Shown: positions 1 to 11,924, numbered from the stretch's first letter. The stretch: DNA of 64,000 bases from Henricia sp. BOLD:AAB3569 (GCA_037783545.1 JBBELK010000002.1:930001-994000), one strand, 5' to 3'. Program-made: numbers and translations. The notes: generated by a model not told the origin, from the letters alone.

Positions 1-572
1 GAACGGGATTTGGTAAGCACACTGATTGACCTTAGTGATGGATGGATGAAATCTCGAGAATGGTTCTTTTATTGATAAATTATGGGAACTTTTACGTATA
101 GACTGTTTTGCTAGTTTAATTAATACAAGATAATTTACTCTTGATTAGCCCTAACACTATTCAACCCTCCAGAATAAATAATGTTACATACACCCTGGGG
201 AGTTATAGACACGTTTGCTAACTTCAGATTGTGACATAAGTCTTAAGGGGCTGCCTATTACGTTCCCTATTTTTAGACATAGCGGGATGGCTCGGTTGAA
301 AGCATGTCACTTCAATATTACCTGATCAAACCGGTTTATCCAATTTTCTCCCAGGTCCAAAACAGACACTTTTCCGGACGGCTGTAATCTGGTAATTTAA
401 AAGCAATTTTAGCCAAAAACAAATGACTACTGTCTAATTCAAATCCCAAAGAAAGTAGCCTATATAGAACGATGCGTTTTTAGATTTTCATTTTAAGCTC
501 TTGTCATATTATCCAAGCCAAAGGTGACATAAGCCTATTATGAGCTACATAATAGCTGTCGTGATTTGTTAT
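1..572. other. AT-rich intergenic sequence, no gene seen
   Basis: I see no open frame with protein-like composition, no RNA gene and no repeat shared with the rest of the window. Confidence 0.5.
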
Positions 573-905
573 TAGATAATAATAATAATGATTAGATTTG
601 TATAACGCACATATCCACCCTGCAGGGTGCTCAAGGCGCTGTTACCATTATTACCGATGCCATCAGGGAATCACCAGAACCATTTCGCTTCAACTAGGTG
701 GCTGCTGGTCAGACGCACAACCCTATCAGCAGTTAGATTGTGGCATTCCCCTTAACAGCTTCCCATATATCGCTTGGGTTGACGAGGCAACTGGGATTAA
801 GTGCCCTGCCCAGGGACACAGACACGTTGGTCGAAGTGGGGCTCGAACCTAGGTACATGTACTCCAAACGCTTACACGGTCTCCACAGTACGCGGTCATG
901 AGACT
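573..905 (-). mobile_element. tRNA-derived SINE
   Basis: Read on the minus strand, a head near 905 contains the RNA polymerase III B-box-like GGTTCGAGCCCC (plus 838-849). It is followed by a body with CCCTGGGCAGGGCACTTAA and a 3' end with GCGCCTTGAGCACCCTG, then GTGCGTTATAC and an ATT-rich microsatellite at 577-590. This head, body and tail order is that of the SINE2 elements common in marine invertebrates. The A box is degenerate. The GCG-TATA-ATT tail resembles the 3' end of the L2/CR1 LINE at 11955-12000, which fits LINE-dependent mobilisation. Confidence 0.8.
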
Positions 906-1160
906 TGAATTCAAGCCTTCGCATTTGGCTAATACATTGAAAATTAATATTACGACTTGGAATTCATATCCTATATCTTTTATTTATTTCAGAGACACTC
1001 GTGCAGTGACTGTATGTTCTGTGATTCTTCGATTGCTGTTTTCCTGGGAAATTGGGTAAACAAGTACAGAGGAATATGTATGTTAAAAAAGAGAAAACCA
1101 TTGCTAGTTGGTCAGTATAATGAATTAGAGCCGGACAACAAACAAAAAAAAAAAAAAATA

Positions 1161-1194
<34 letters not shown>

Positions 1195-2795
1195 CCGAGG
1201 AGCCTCGAGGGCTACAGTTTTCAAAACTAGACTGGATTGAAACCGGACAGATAATCCGAAGAGCCTGGAGGGCTACAGGGTTTTATGTATGGTACTCTAT
1301 CCTTAAGGTCAAACCTATTTATGCAGAACATAGGTTTTATTGTTCTTATTCCTTTGTATTCTGATAATTATCAACAAATATTGGCCTTATTAGGCCTAAT
1401 CCAAATAAACGTCTCCGTTTGTCCGTAATTTCCACAAATCTTAAGTTCCCTGAAGCTTGTTGTTTTTTTTTTTACATTAGAGCTACAATTCCATTTAACG
1501 CTGTTTAAAGTCTAGATTAGTTCACTAAGGTTCATTTGCAGTGACATCAACATGTTGCAAATAAGTAATCGCTCTTTAAGACCACTCACTCGCTCTGTAA
1601 TAATACCTGTGTACTTCAATAATAATTCTTTCAATCAATAAGCAAATTTGATTTCAATACGCATGATCTTATTTTACATTGAATATCGGTTTGTGTCTAG
1701 ATATACTTCACTGTAGTTCCTTGCAAATATGCCAGTTGCAATAATTGCATTATGCTTTATAATACTTTATTGATGATTATTCTTTCAAACAATTTTAATC
1801 CCAATATGCATTCGCATAATTGTGCTAATACAATTGTCTCAATGTCCGAAGAGCCTGAAGGTTGTTTATACAGAAATTAATACATGTACATGAGTTAATA
1901 CCACGTATAATTAACTATTATCAGAATTACTCATTCACTTTCTATAATTATATGACATGAATGTCTTGAGCTCACTCAGTTGAGGACTAACTGTTTGGTT
2001 TTAGAGGGAAGCGAGTAACCTTTACTTTGATTATACTTATTACAAGATGTATTTCTTTTTGTTTCATTTAAACTGAGATCTTCTCGCAAAGAAACCAATT
2101 CAGGCACCTCGGTAAACAATCCAGGTAATGGGACAATGAACAAGGGAGTGCACTCTCTTTTGGTATCCTAGGATGCACCCACGTTTCCTCCTCAATCAGA
2201 AAAAAGGGGGTTTTTCGTGGCCTCCGAGTGCCTGTAGCTTTGCTGCATGGACTGATACCGAAAGCCTTGCCATGTTCCTGGAGAGATTACCGTTCTAAAT
2301 CTTCGAACGTGATTTTGCCTAATATCATATAATTATAGTTCATTGAAATTTTTCGATATGCGTTCTGATTATGGTGTAAATATAGTTAAATTTGTTATCA
2401 ACAAAAAGTGTTGTAAGGGTAGTTGGCATCCGAACACAGACACCATCCCATGCTGTATTAATAAATTACTTAAAACCAAGTACTTATTGTTTTTGTCTTT
2501 ATTGAGGTAGTTGGTTTAGAATGAAACTGCTTTTCGTTCGTATGAGCAAAGCGAAGCAGAACGAAAAATCAAATATGCGCATGCGCGAAAGCGGAGAGGT
2601 CAACACGAGCTAGACTGGTTGTCTGTCCTTATATTTACTTCCCCTTCGTCGCACATGGAATATTTGCAAACTGGGGTGAGTGCACCTTTTGAGCAAATAT
2701 CAGAGCCATGGGACAAATTTCATTTGCGTGAGTTTGCCACAGATTTGGGGTAGATTAGGCGACAGGGCTGAGGTTTTCCGAAGCACTGCTCGCGG
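906..2795. other. Intergenic sequence, no gene seen
   Basis: Two related phrases, CCGAGGAGCCTCGAGGGCTA near 1196 and CCGAAGAGCCTGGAGGGCTA near 1257, with a shorter relative near 1848, suggest an old dispersed repeat. A segment near 2632 (TATTTACTTCCCCTTCGT) recurs near 41150. No coding region is supported. Confidence 0.45.
1141..1192. repeat. Poly-A plus (AAT)n microsatellite
   Basis: A run of A followed by about ten AAT units. It produces apparent poly-Asn and poly-Tyr open frames that are not genes. Confidence 0.95.
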
Positions 2796-2804
2796 GGCTA
2801 ATCC

Positions 2805-5242
2805 TAGTCTTTTGGCAAGACTGCCTTTTGGCGCGCGATACACGACGTACATAGACTATTCACCATTGGCCGCCAGAGGGCGCACCTGAAATACAGTCGA
2901 AAAGACAGTCTTTTGTATTCCGTATAAATCGCTCGCAAAATACCGAGCGAATTCCTGGCATACCTTTGTGTGACACGGTGAAATGCGTGGCGTCATCTAA
3001 TTTCCATAATTCACAACAGCTCTGTGTCGGTCTGGTACCCAGAGTACACACTGGACAGGACAGTGCATAGAAATGTCGCTGCTTTTCCAGTCGCTGATCG
3101 ATCGATCGATCAGCAGTCAGCAGGCAAACATGATATGAGGCAAACACATTGTCCACGGACAAAGCTGTCTTGCGCGTTGCACTCAGTGGCTCGCCTGTAC
3201 CGCGCGGGCCGCGCATTTCTTTTTTTACACCACTGCGAGGGGAATTTGGCAGAAAACGCACCATTTCACTGCTGGTGAAGAGACTAAAGTTGTAAGGGGG
3301 CTTGTGATGGCTCTTACCCATTCAGTGACGCAAGCGTTCTGGTCGACTTGTTTTGATTATTTGTAATAAAATGTTATTATTTTATTCAAAATTTTTGTTT
3401 TGTCCAAAATGTACCGTTATTACTGGGTTTAGTGTACATTGGTGGTATGGGAGAGTTTCCCTGATTTTAGGTTGTGCGAGTAAAAAAACGTGCTAAAAAC
3501 CATGGTGTAAAAACTAAGAGAGAAATGTTCATGATTTTTAGATTTGTTCCCACTGTCCAACATTGTCCAAGGAAATGTTCGTCAACATTGTCTGATTCAT
3601 TAGTTCAATATTTCACTTCAAGTGCAGAAATAATTTGAATTTTTAGGTTGAATTCCATATCCGAACTATAAACGTCTTTATTTTGTATTAAATGAAAAAT
3701 AAACAATGCATGTTGGAACAAGTTTGATGATAAAAATGAGAAATAAAATTCTGACATGTCTGATTTTGGGCCCCCAGCCTGGATTTCCATTGTTATAAAA
3801 CCATGGTGTAAAAACTAAGAGAGAGAGAAATGTTTATGATTTTTAGATTTTTTCCCACTGCTGTCCAACGATGTCCGAGGAAATGTTCGTCAACATTGTC
3901 TGATTCATTAGTTCAATATTTGACTTCAAATGCAGAAATAATTTGAATTTTTAGGTTGAATTCCATATCCGACCACTATAAACGTCTTTATTTTGTATTA
4001 AATGAAAAATAAACAATGCATGTTGGAACAAGTTTGATGATAAAAATGAGAAATACAATTCTGACATGTCTGATTTTGGGCCCCCAGCCTGGATTTCCAT
4101 TGTAATAAACCATGGTGTAAAAACTAAGAGAGAGAGAAATTTTCATGATTTTTAGAATTTTCCCACTGCTGTCCAACATTGTCCAAGGAAATGTTCGTCA
4201 ACAATGTCTGATTCAGTAGTTCAATATTTGACTTCAAGTGCAGAAATAATTTGAATTTTTAGGTTGAATTCCATATCCGACCACTATAAACGTCTTTATT
4301 CTGTATTAAATGAAAAATAAACAATGCATGTTAGAACAAGTTTGATGATAAAAATGATAAATAAATATCTGACATGTCTGATTTTGGGCCCCCAGCCTGG
4401 ATTTCCATTGTAATAAACCATGGTGTAAAAACTAAGAGAGAGAGAGAAATTTTCCCACTGCTGTCCAACATTGTCCAAGGAAATGTTCGTCAACAATGTC
4501 TGATTCAGTAGTTCAATATTTGACTTCAAGTGCAGAAATAATTTGAATTTTTAGGTTGAATTCCATATCCGACCACTATAAACGTCTTTATTCTGTATTA
4601 AATGAAAAATAAACAATGCATGTTAGAACAAGTTTGATGATAAAAATGATAAATAAATATCTGACATGTCTGATTTTGGGCCCCCAGCCTGGATTTCCAT
4701 CGTTATAAAACCATGTAAAATGTTAGTTTGGTTGTAAAAACCATGGTGTAAAAACTAAGAGAGAGAAATTTTCATGATTTTTAGATTTTTTTCCCACTGT
4801 TGTCCAACATTGTCCAATGTTTTGGTTCTACACGAACAGGCACCCCGGGACAGGAAGTCACCGGGCTGGGCTGGGCGCGCACTCGTACCGAGAAATGCCG
4901 CTTCTCGGCAGGCCATGCACCACGGTCACTGCACGGTCGAACCCACGAAAACGGCCGGCGATATCATTTTCGCGTGTACAAATGTACACAGCAAGTTACC
5001 ATCCTACATGACCTATTTATGGAGGCACCGCTTTCTCTTCTACGCAGGCGCCCATAATTTTTGACCTTGCTGTTTAATTATTCATATGCTTCCATAAAGG
5101 TTATCGAACTTTTTCCTTACGGAGTAATCAAGACCGAGTTTTCGAGTTCACGTTGTGAGTGTAGGTACGCCCTCTGGCGGCTAAAATGAACAATGTGGGG
5201 ATCGCGAACTCTAACAGTAAATTCGGTCTTGCATCAAGACTA
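2805..5242. mobile_element. 2.4-kb DNA transposon, 9-bp TSD, hairpin-ended TIRs (copy A)
   Basis: The left end reads TAGTCTTTTGGCAAGACTG and the right end, reverse-complemented, TAGTCTTGATGCAAGACC. Both are flanked by a perfect 9-bp direct repeat GGCTAATCC (2796-2804 and 5243-5251). Subterminally both arms share GCCGCCAGAGGGCG followed by YACCT, so the inverted repeat extends inward discontinuously for about 90 bp. About 85 bp of the left end and 110 bp of the right end recur as a fused 197-bp element at 37860-38056. No transposase is recognisable inside; the body holds a ~305-bp tandem array and a GC-richer stretch (4835-5060). A 9-bp TSD is typical of Mutator-like elements (including the Rehavkus/FB-NOF group); that assignment is inference. 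Confidence 0.85.
3499..4830. repeat. Tandem array, ~305-bp unit, about 4.3 copies
   Basis: The unit begins CCATGGTGTAAAAACTAAGAG. Copies start near 3500, 3801, 4110, 4418 and 4741; the last is partial and preceded by a 30-bp insertion. Units are nearly identical (indels in the GAGAGA run, few substitutions), so amplification is recent. The array is wholly inside the transposon at 2805-5242. Minus-strand frames of 61-77 codons recurring in each unit have no protein-like features. Confidence 0.93.
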
Positions 5243-5251
5243 GGCTAATCC

Positions 5252-6000
5252 CATAGAGTTGTATAAGCCTATGGCTAATCCTAGTCTAGGCCCCAGACGG
5301 TCATTATGTGTTGGATACCCGACTGCCGCGAGAGGGCGTAATCACGCGATAGGCTCGTTCGTAGTCCTATCACCATACCGTTTTGTCAAAATGACCGTCT
5401 AGGGAAATCCGTAAATTTTTCCCCCGAAACAGGGGGGAAATTAGTGCGCATGCGTTAGTTTTGTATGCAGATACGGGTAGATTTTTTATAACGCACGCGC
5501 ACTAATGAGCAAATAACCTGGTACATGCACCGTACGTTCGGCGCTTATATCGTGTTGATTTGAAAGTTTCTTGTTGTTTTGTAGGCGCCGCGGTTGATTT
5601 GACCGGTACGTGATGTTGATCGCCGGGTGGCTCGCGCGGTTGCAAGTGTAGGCGAAGACTATTCGCCGAACGGACGGGTGGCGAAGTAACAGAACCTGGC
5701 CGACGTTGGCGGTTAGGCTGTCACTACGAGATTCCCTAGACGTTGTTATTGACTGTGTCGCGGCGATCGGTTTTCGGGACGAACGCACGTTCAAAACAAA
5801 AACAATAACAACGTCTAGAGCCTAGACTACTCAGATCCCGGAAACGCGGCATAAAGTCTGTCTCGCTCGTCGCGAGCAAACGCTCCGGGAATGAGGGAAG
5901 AGGGTAGAAAGGAAAGGAGACAAAGAAAGCGGGGCTATATCAGCCACGTCATTTTGTTATTGGCGTAAGTAAAAAGGGCGTTGTTGATGGACCATTTACA
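5252..6000. other. Intergenic; small possible MITE at 5291-5404
   Basis: CCCCAGACGGTCATT at 5291 and its inverted partner AATGACCGTCTAGGG ending at 5404 could be the ends of a ~114-bp MITE, without a clear target duplication. GGCTAATCCTAGTCT at 5273-5287 repeats the left junction of the 2.4-kb transposon. The remainder, up to the 3' end of the Tx1 LINE, shows nothing coding. Confidence 0.4.
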
Positions 6001-6030
6001 GAGGAAACTATTTATGTCATGTATGGATTT

Positions 6031-7660
6031 CTAGTAGGAGAAGTCGATGAGAATTTTATCTTTCAAACGAGATTGCCAGGTAGTGAAAGGGTTAACTAAA
6101 TGGGAGGTGCGATAAAGGAAATATAGAACATTTTTGCAGCTGACGATGAGGTAGTTGCCAAGACGGACTGCTTCTTTAGCGCGGCCCTTCGCGTGCGGGA
6201 TCAGCGCCCAGTAAACGTCGAAGTCGAGGCGAAGAGAATGGTAGAAGACGGATGAGGAGTGCAGCAAGGAGTTGGTTGGATACTCGGGCACTGGATGAAG
6301 AGATGTTGAATGGTTCCTGGCTCTCCGCACCATCCGCAGGATGAGGAGATATCTGGGTTGATGTGATGAAGTACCGGGAGAGAAGGAAGGAAGTTGTGGA
6401 GAAGTCTGAACTGCACGTCTCCCTCCTTCTTTGATGTTGGCAGCCGATAAATTTCAGTCCATTGAATTTTTGTTGAACAGTCAACGAACTACAGTTTATG
6501 TAGAAGGAGGGAGATGGCGATGCCGGGGGTTTAAAGTACTGACGAGACGGTTGTAGACGATTTTTGATGGTGCGGAGAGTCCGTTCTGTACGGATGGCAG
6601 GCTAAAATTGAGGCTGGTCGGGACGGAGTCTATCCGTACAGAAAACATCCGGGAAAGTTTGAATAAGACGTTCACGAAGATTGAAGATCACGTTGTAGAA
6701 GACGGAAAGACGGGGGACGAAGACCATAGAAGGAAGAGATGAGCGTTTTGCTGTCCATCCAGTGTCCGGAAGAAGGATGATTGATGTGACGGACGAGAGA
6801 GATCCCGCACGCTTTGAGCCGCGCGGGTGGCATCTCCCCATCATCATCCGCATCACCGCCGAGGGCGCTATTGGTAGGTAAGTTAATGACGTGCTGCTAT
6901 CGCCCGAACGTGTTTCTATTCGCGCTCCGGAGGCCGTCCAAGCACGCAAAATGTCACTATAAAATACGGGAAGACTATAGTATTATATTTTGGGTTGGTT
7001 TTAAAGTGGAAGAGTTCATAATCATAATTGAGTTTGCGGTATTGTTGGAGGAAGTGAGCCATAAAGGAAAAGGCGTGATGAGGAGAGAGGTTTAGAAAAC
7101 GTTGAATAGTACGAAGTCTGAACGTCATGGTGCGTGCTTTTGGAGGCATGCCAGACCATTGTCCAAGTCCTTCCTTGTCGGGCGTTTTATACAGCATTGG
7201 CTTTTTGAGGTAGTGTCGCTTATTGGACCAGACGAAATTAACAAGAGTGTCTTGGAGGTCACTTAGGATATTTTATCAGGGGGAAAAATAACAGCAAGAC
7301 AGTGAAAAAGTTTGGAAGCGGCGAGTTGGTTGACAATAAGGGTTTTTCCTTTGAACGAGAGCCAGGCAGAAAGGCGGGACCAACAAGCGAGATTTTTGTT
7401 AAGTTTGTTTTTGCATTTCTGCCAGTTTAGTTTGATATAGTGATTGTTGTTTCCCAAGTGAACTCCAAGGAAGGGAAGACCTTCACTGTTCCAGTAAAAA
7501 TTAAGTAGTTTGTCACTTCGTCCGATCCAGGATCCGGCCCACAGTCCCTGGGATTTCTAGGTATTGAGGCGTGCAGCAAAAGCGCTGCCGAAGAGGTGGT
7601 AGACCTCCTCAGAAACTTTAAAACCTGCGTCAGAGGTGACAAACAAAGACACGTCGTCTG
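6031..7660 (-). pseudogene. Tx1 LINE ORF2: RT thumb and C-terminal zinc region (decayed)
   Basis: Minus-strand fragments in several frames follow the Tx1 order. 7457-7263 has a W..L..WLSFKGKTLIVNQLAASKL block before PPDK. 7197-6916 has LYKTPDKEGLGQW and ARTMTFRLRTIQRFL. 6416-6201 has the F.LLHNFLPS motif followed by CGWCGEPGTIQHLFIQCP, the CX2C-HX4C terminal finger of L1/Tx1-type LINEs. 6333-6031 carries the final ~100 codons. Frameshifts separate these blocks. Family assignment is confident; exact frames are not. Confidence 0.75.
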
Positions 7661-7699
7661 CCTACGCAGACACAGTAATTGAGAGAATATTTAGATAGT

Positions 7700-8237
7700 T
7701 TTTGTCTCATTTTAGTGGTTCTATCGCAATGGAGTACAGCACCCCCGAGACCGGGCATCCCTGCCTTATTCCCTTCTCAAAATAGAAAGGAGAGGTCAGG
7801 GAGCAACAGACTTTGACGAGGCTCTCGGCGCTGCCGTACAAGAGCTGAATGTGTCGAATGAAATGATCCCCAAAGCCCATGGCTCTCATTGTGTTAAACA
7901 GGTAGCCGTGATCAACGCTGTCGAAGGCTTTCTTTTGATCAAGGCCGACAACGGCTAGGGGCAAGTCATTATAAATTTAAATTATCAAATATGGATCGGC
8001 CCGGGACGCAGTAAGTCTGGTCCGCGCCGACGACGCTGTCAATGCATTGTTTAAGCCTGCCGGCAAGCAACTTGGCAAATAGTTTGTAGTCAGTATTTAA
8101 AAGGGAGACAGGGCGCCAGTTGGAAATATCTGCCAAGTATCCCTTCTTTGGGAGGAGAGTAATGACAGCGCGTCTGAAGGAACGTGGAAGAGAGGCATAA
8201 TTTAAGCACGAGTTAAGAACAGAGAAAAAAATCATGT
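7700..8237 (-). pseudogene. Tx1 LINE ORF2: reverse transcriptase core
   Basis: Minus-strand 8235-7969 reads through LPRSFRRAVITLLPKKG, NWRPVSLLNTDYK and a VPGRSIFDNL block; 7964-7707 continues with the aspartate-bearing LDQKKAFDSVDH and IRQGCPVSG. These are RT motifs 1-4 of L1/Tx1 elements. The segment that should precede 8235, linking RT to the endonuclease, is missing about 70 codons at the piggyBac insertion point. A frame change lies between the two halves. Non-functional remnant. Confidence 0.8.
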
Positions 8238-8241
8238 TTAA

Positions 8242-8545
8242 CCCCTTGCCACCGGATGACGTCTATAGACGCGATTGGTGAATAGACCCAAAACCGGCTG
8301 ACGTCTATAGCCGCATTACTGCACGTGCACATCTAATTCAACTTGCACCTGTGGTTGCTGGCATGTTTGCATTGATTGTTGAATTGTCAAGAAGGGGAAT
8401 GTTTGGAGAATCTTTAGCCCCTTGCCACCGGATGACGTCTATAGACGCGACTTGTGAATAGACCAAGAACCGGCCGACGTCTATAGCCGCATTACTGCAC
8501 GTGCACATCTAATTAAACTTGCACCTGTGGTTGCTGGCATGTTTG
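8242..8545 (+). repeat. Tandem duplication of the piggyBac 5' end
   Basis: The ~130-bp segment beginning CCCCTTGCCACCGGATGACG at 8242 is repeated at 8419. Both copies contain GACGTCTATAGACGCG, GACGTCTATAGCCGCATTAC and GCACCTGTGGTTGCTGGCAT. Offset is about 177 bp. The second copy lacks TTAA, so only the outer one is a usable terminus. Confidence 0.88.
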
Positions 8546-8899
8546 GAGAATCTTTAGTAGTTCTAAGAAGGTAAATCTATACACCGAAACTAGTCATTAT
8601 TCTTGGTTGAAAATATGGAATTTTTCGAGCAGAGCGCTTTGCGTAATACACTGCATGGAGTTCGTGTGCGACGAATAGGGCTGTTGTTCAGTGTACATGC
8701 GTTCATTGCTCCGCGCTATTCATAACTCAGGGCTCTCGGTGTGTATATATAGACGTACATACGCAGGGCATTCAGTTGCATTACACAATGTCTTCGACGA
8801 GCAAACTGCGACGGCGGCAACTACACGTTCAGATTTAGAATATGAACAAAGTTCATAATAGTGAAAGTAGCGACAGCAGTGGTTTTGACGGGGGATACC

Positions 8900-10429
8900 G
8901 GGAGCGCCGTTAGCGAAGCGTGCCAAGCAAACCAAGAGAACTGACTCAATTCAGTGGAAGAACAGCGACAACTTCCCGCGACGATATAGCTTTTGCGGTA
9001 CAACGGGAGTTCAAGTGCGGGATTTGGACAACACCAGCAGCCTCATGAAGATTTTTGAAAAGTTCTTCACTCCCGAACTGACGGCCTACATGTACATCGC
9101 CTACGAGACAAATCGCTACGCCGCCCAGAATCCAAGACGTCAAACGCCAAGTCGAAGTCACATGAGGCAATGGTTCGAGACTACTTCCGTTGGTGTTTCT
9201 GGCTTTGATAATCACCATGGGAATAATGCCCAAACCCGAACTGAAACTTTATTGGACGACAGACTCCATACTTGAGACTCCTTTCTTCCACAACATCATG
9301 CCCCGAGACAGATTTATGGACATGCTGGCCTATCTGCACTTCAATGACAATAATCAGGCAGATAAAAGTGATCGTCTCTTCAAGATCCGCCCCGTGGTGA
9401 ACGAACTAACCGAGAACTTCAAGACGGTCTACCTTCCCTCCAGCCGTATAACCACGGACGAGTCGCTGTGGAAATACAAGGGAAGATTGAAGTTCAAACA
9501 ATACAACCCGAAGAAGCGCGCGAGATTTGGCATCAAGGTATATCGAGTCTGCCAAAGCACGGGACTAGCCGCTGGGTACACGTGGAACTTGAAAATATAC
9601 ACTGGGCAAGACAAGAGCGACAAGCCGACAAGTACGAATATCGTACTCAACCTGAACGCCGATCTACTCGGCAAGGGGTACACCATTTTCCTAGACAGCT
9701 GGTTCAGCAGCCCTTCTCTCTACCTGGAACTCCACAGCGACCACAAAACAAATGTCGTGGGGACAGTGAGAAAAAATCGCAAAGAGATGCCCAAGGAATT
9801 GTGCAACTTGAAACTAAGAAGGGGTGAAGTTGCATATCGCTCTTCCGACAAAAGCCTACTTGCCCTGGTCTGGATGGAGACATGAAGGACTTCCGGATGC
9901 TATCAACGAAGCACACGGCGGCAATGGGAGACTCTGGAAAGCATGACCGGGACGACATACCCATAGAGAAACCCCGTTGTGTCCTCGACTACAACGAAGG
10001 CATGAAAGGTGTGGACATATCAGACCAACTTGCCTCCACTCACCGCTCAGTCAGGAAGTCGATCAAGTGGTACAAACAAGTCTTCTCCTTCCTGCTGGAT
10101 GTCTGCCTTGTCTCTTGTACACAGAACTTGGTGGGACTGACAAATACTTGAATTTCAGATTGGCATTAGTGACTGAAATATTTGAATCCAATGCAATAAA
10201 TATCCCTGTTTATTGATCTAGAGGTAGACCACCCCGTCGCCGTGGTCCATTCAGACTGTCGGGTATTCATTTCCTGCTCAAATACCCCCAACAGATAACT
10301 GTGCCAGACCCTTCAAGCGTTGTGTTGAATGTAACGGAAATTACACGAGAAAGGAAACAAAGATCATGTGTGAAATTTGCGAAGTTCCCCTTTGCGCTGT
10401 CCCTTGTTTCAAATATTATCACAGGTAAA
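8900..10429 (+). pseudogene. piggyBac transposase (PGBD4-like), frameshifted
   Basis: The DDE-type transposase cuts and pastes at TTAA. The N-terminal DDE_Tnp_1_7 region (FEKFFTPEL, YETNRYAAQ, RQWFETTSV) ends in a frame change near 9190. The 231-codon block 9190-9885 contains MPKPELKLYWTTDSI, TTDESLWKYKGRL (first catalytic Asp) and GYTIFLDSWFSSPSL (second Asp). A further frame change near 9885 leads to LDYNEGMKGVDISDQL (third Asp). Sequence then decays until a C-terminal cysteine-rich domain (C..C, CEICEVPLC, CF.YYH) at about 10320-10429. All catalytic positions survive but at least two frameshifts break the gene. Its own start is uncertain. Confidence 0.85.
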
Positions 10430-10536
10430 GTGATAAAGAAAATATATAATCTGAAGGAAAGAACTGAGTTGTGTGAATAAAATACCTTGCAAAAACGAGT
10501 GTTTGTCTTTGTTTCATTTTATTTAAGGTCCTCCGA

Positions 10537-11060
10537 CTCTGAAGGATCCAGTTTATCAAGTCCAGTAACGAGTTCGCTGAGGGCGCTCTCGTTAGTAGGA
10601 GTATTAGAGTAAAGGAACTGGTAAATGTCGTATAGATATGAGTCTTGATTTCTTTGGGGTCTTCAGTGATTTGTCCAGAGGCAAGACGGATTCTGGGAGT
10701 GTTTTTGGCAGTATAATTGTTTTTCTCAAGATTGAAAAAGAAAGTAGAGCAAGTGTCAATTTCATTAATAAGTTTGAAGCGGGATCTGACGAGAGCGCCC
10801 TGCGCTTCACATTTGAGAAGAAACTTGCTCTTTAAGAACATCCCTTATTTCAGGAGTGAAGTCTGGCGCAGACTGAAGTTCATCGATTTGTTTATTGAGT
10901 TGGAAGAGAGTTTAACGTTTTTCGTGGGCATTTTTTTTACTGTAAATCTTGGTGATGGACTTTATGTGGGACTTTCCGAAGTCCCACCACAAGGCGAGAT
11001 CCGGAAAATCTCCTTTTTTTTGTCGTCCATTCAGCCCAGAAGTGATTTATATTTTTTTTA
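10537..11060 (-). pseudogene. Tx1 LINE ORF2: endonuclease-RT linker
   Basis: On the minus strand, from 11050 downwards, a frame gives FWAEWTTKKG, LWWDFGKSHIKSITKIYSKK and DELQSAPDF. After a frame change comes KCEAQGALVRSRFKLINEID, then FFFNLEKNNYTAKN and LASGQITEDPKEIKTHIY. This is the conserved linker between endonuclease and RT in Tx1 LINEs. It ends at LDKLDPSESEDL, where the piggyBac right boundary lies. Confidence 0.8.
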
Positions 11061-11924
11061 TATACTCTCCAACAAAAGAAACTGTGCATGGTAAAAATTG
11101 CTGTATTTTTTCAAGTAGGTGGAAAATAAACACCAAATTCACAGACAATATTCTCTGACATTGATAGAAAAAGGTTATGCACTCAAAACCTGCTCATGGC
11201 ATAGTGCAGGACTTAGGCATGCCTGGGTGTTGATTTCACAATAGGGGTCCTACAGGTTGTTATGTAACATAATTCCATAAAGTTCAGGTCTCGTAGCAAG
11301 CTGTATAAAAGGACTACCCAAAAGTCAGAAGAGCATTTTGCAAGATTGTGTCCAGTACTCAAAACGTCATGCCGCGTCTGTCCTTAGCTGACCGTCATCA
11401 GGCCATTGGAATGTTGCGGGCCGGAATGAGTTAAGGCGAGGTTGCAGCACACTTTCAATGTCACCGAAACACCATTTCAGCACTTGTGAGAAGGCAGAGA
11501 GAGCGAAATGATGTACTGCCATGGCCAGCAAACTCACCAGATCTCAATCCGATTGAGATTGAGATGGATGAGATGGAGCGCCGATTACGTCATCTTCCTC
11601 ATCAGCAGCCAACAAACCTGCAACAGCTTGGTAGAGATCTCGTCCAGGTGTGGAATGACATCCCACAAGATTTTCATGCGCGTGTTTATTGGCTCCATGA
11701 GGCGAAGATGCACTCGATACTGACTTTTTGACTTCAATATTGGCAAGTCAGTTTTTAGCAACCTCTGAGAACACGAAGAACACATTTTGTACATTTCAAG
11801 TTCGGTTAACCATTTGAAAGATTTCATGGACTTTCATTAACAGTTTATTCCAGCGAGTTACCTGCCATGGCTGAAAAAATACAGCAATTTTTATCATGCA
11901 CAGTTTCTTTTGTTGGAGAGTATA
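11061..11924 (+). mobile_element. Tc1/mariner element, internally deleted
   Basis: Inverted termini of about 50 bp: left TATACTCTCCAACAAAAGAA and right TTCTTTTGTTGGAGAGTATA are exact complements, and matching continues inward through AACTGTGCATG and AAAAATTGCTGTATTTTTTC. The flanking TA fits the Tc1/mariner target. It encloses a truncated transposase and sits inside the Tx1 LINE, beside the L2 element. Confidence 0.93.
11369..11731 (+). pseudogene. Tc1-like transposase remnant
   Basis: The frame begins MPRLSLADRHQAIGMLRAGM, hits a TAA stop, and resumes as GEVAAHFQCHRNTISALVRR, the N-terminal HTH of Tc1 transposases. It then jumps directly to the C-terminal DDE block WPANSPDLNPIE. The joint lies inside RRQRERNDVLPW, so the first catalytic aspartates are deleted. 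The tail RDLVQVWNDIPQDF and a stop at 11731 complete it. About 120 codons remain of a normal ~340. It could be mobilised only in trans. Confidence 0.88.

Larger units (their letters stand above)
8238..10536 (+). mobile_element. piggyBac transposon inserted in the Tx1 LINE
   Basis: The left end is TTAA followed by CCCCTTGCCACCGG (8238-8255), a typical piggyBac terminus and target. The interior encodes a piggyBac transposase on the plus strand. A TTAA is present at 10533-10536 where LINE sequence resumes, but I do not see the inverted GGCAAGGGG terminus there, so the right end appears truncated or rearranged. Confidence 0.8.

Noticed and set aside
957-1364. 135-codon frame with poly-Asn
   Set aside because: Generated by the AAT microsatellite; flanking residues show no protein-like conservation.
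2140-2300. Possible small nuclear RNA gene
   Set aside because: The compact conserved-looking block was compared by eye with U1, U2, U4, U5 and U6 hallmarks and none fit.
3605-4529. Repeated 61-77-codon minus frames sharing a WGPKIRH segment
   Set aside because: They recur only because the 305-bp unit is tandemly repeated; frames shift between units and no domain is visible.
5291-5404. Confident MITE call
   Set aside because: Only a 15-bp inverted pair without a target duplication or second copy; kept as a note within the intergenic entry.
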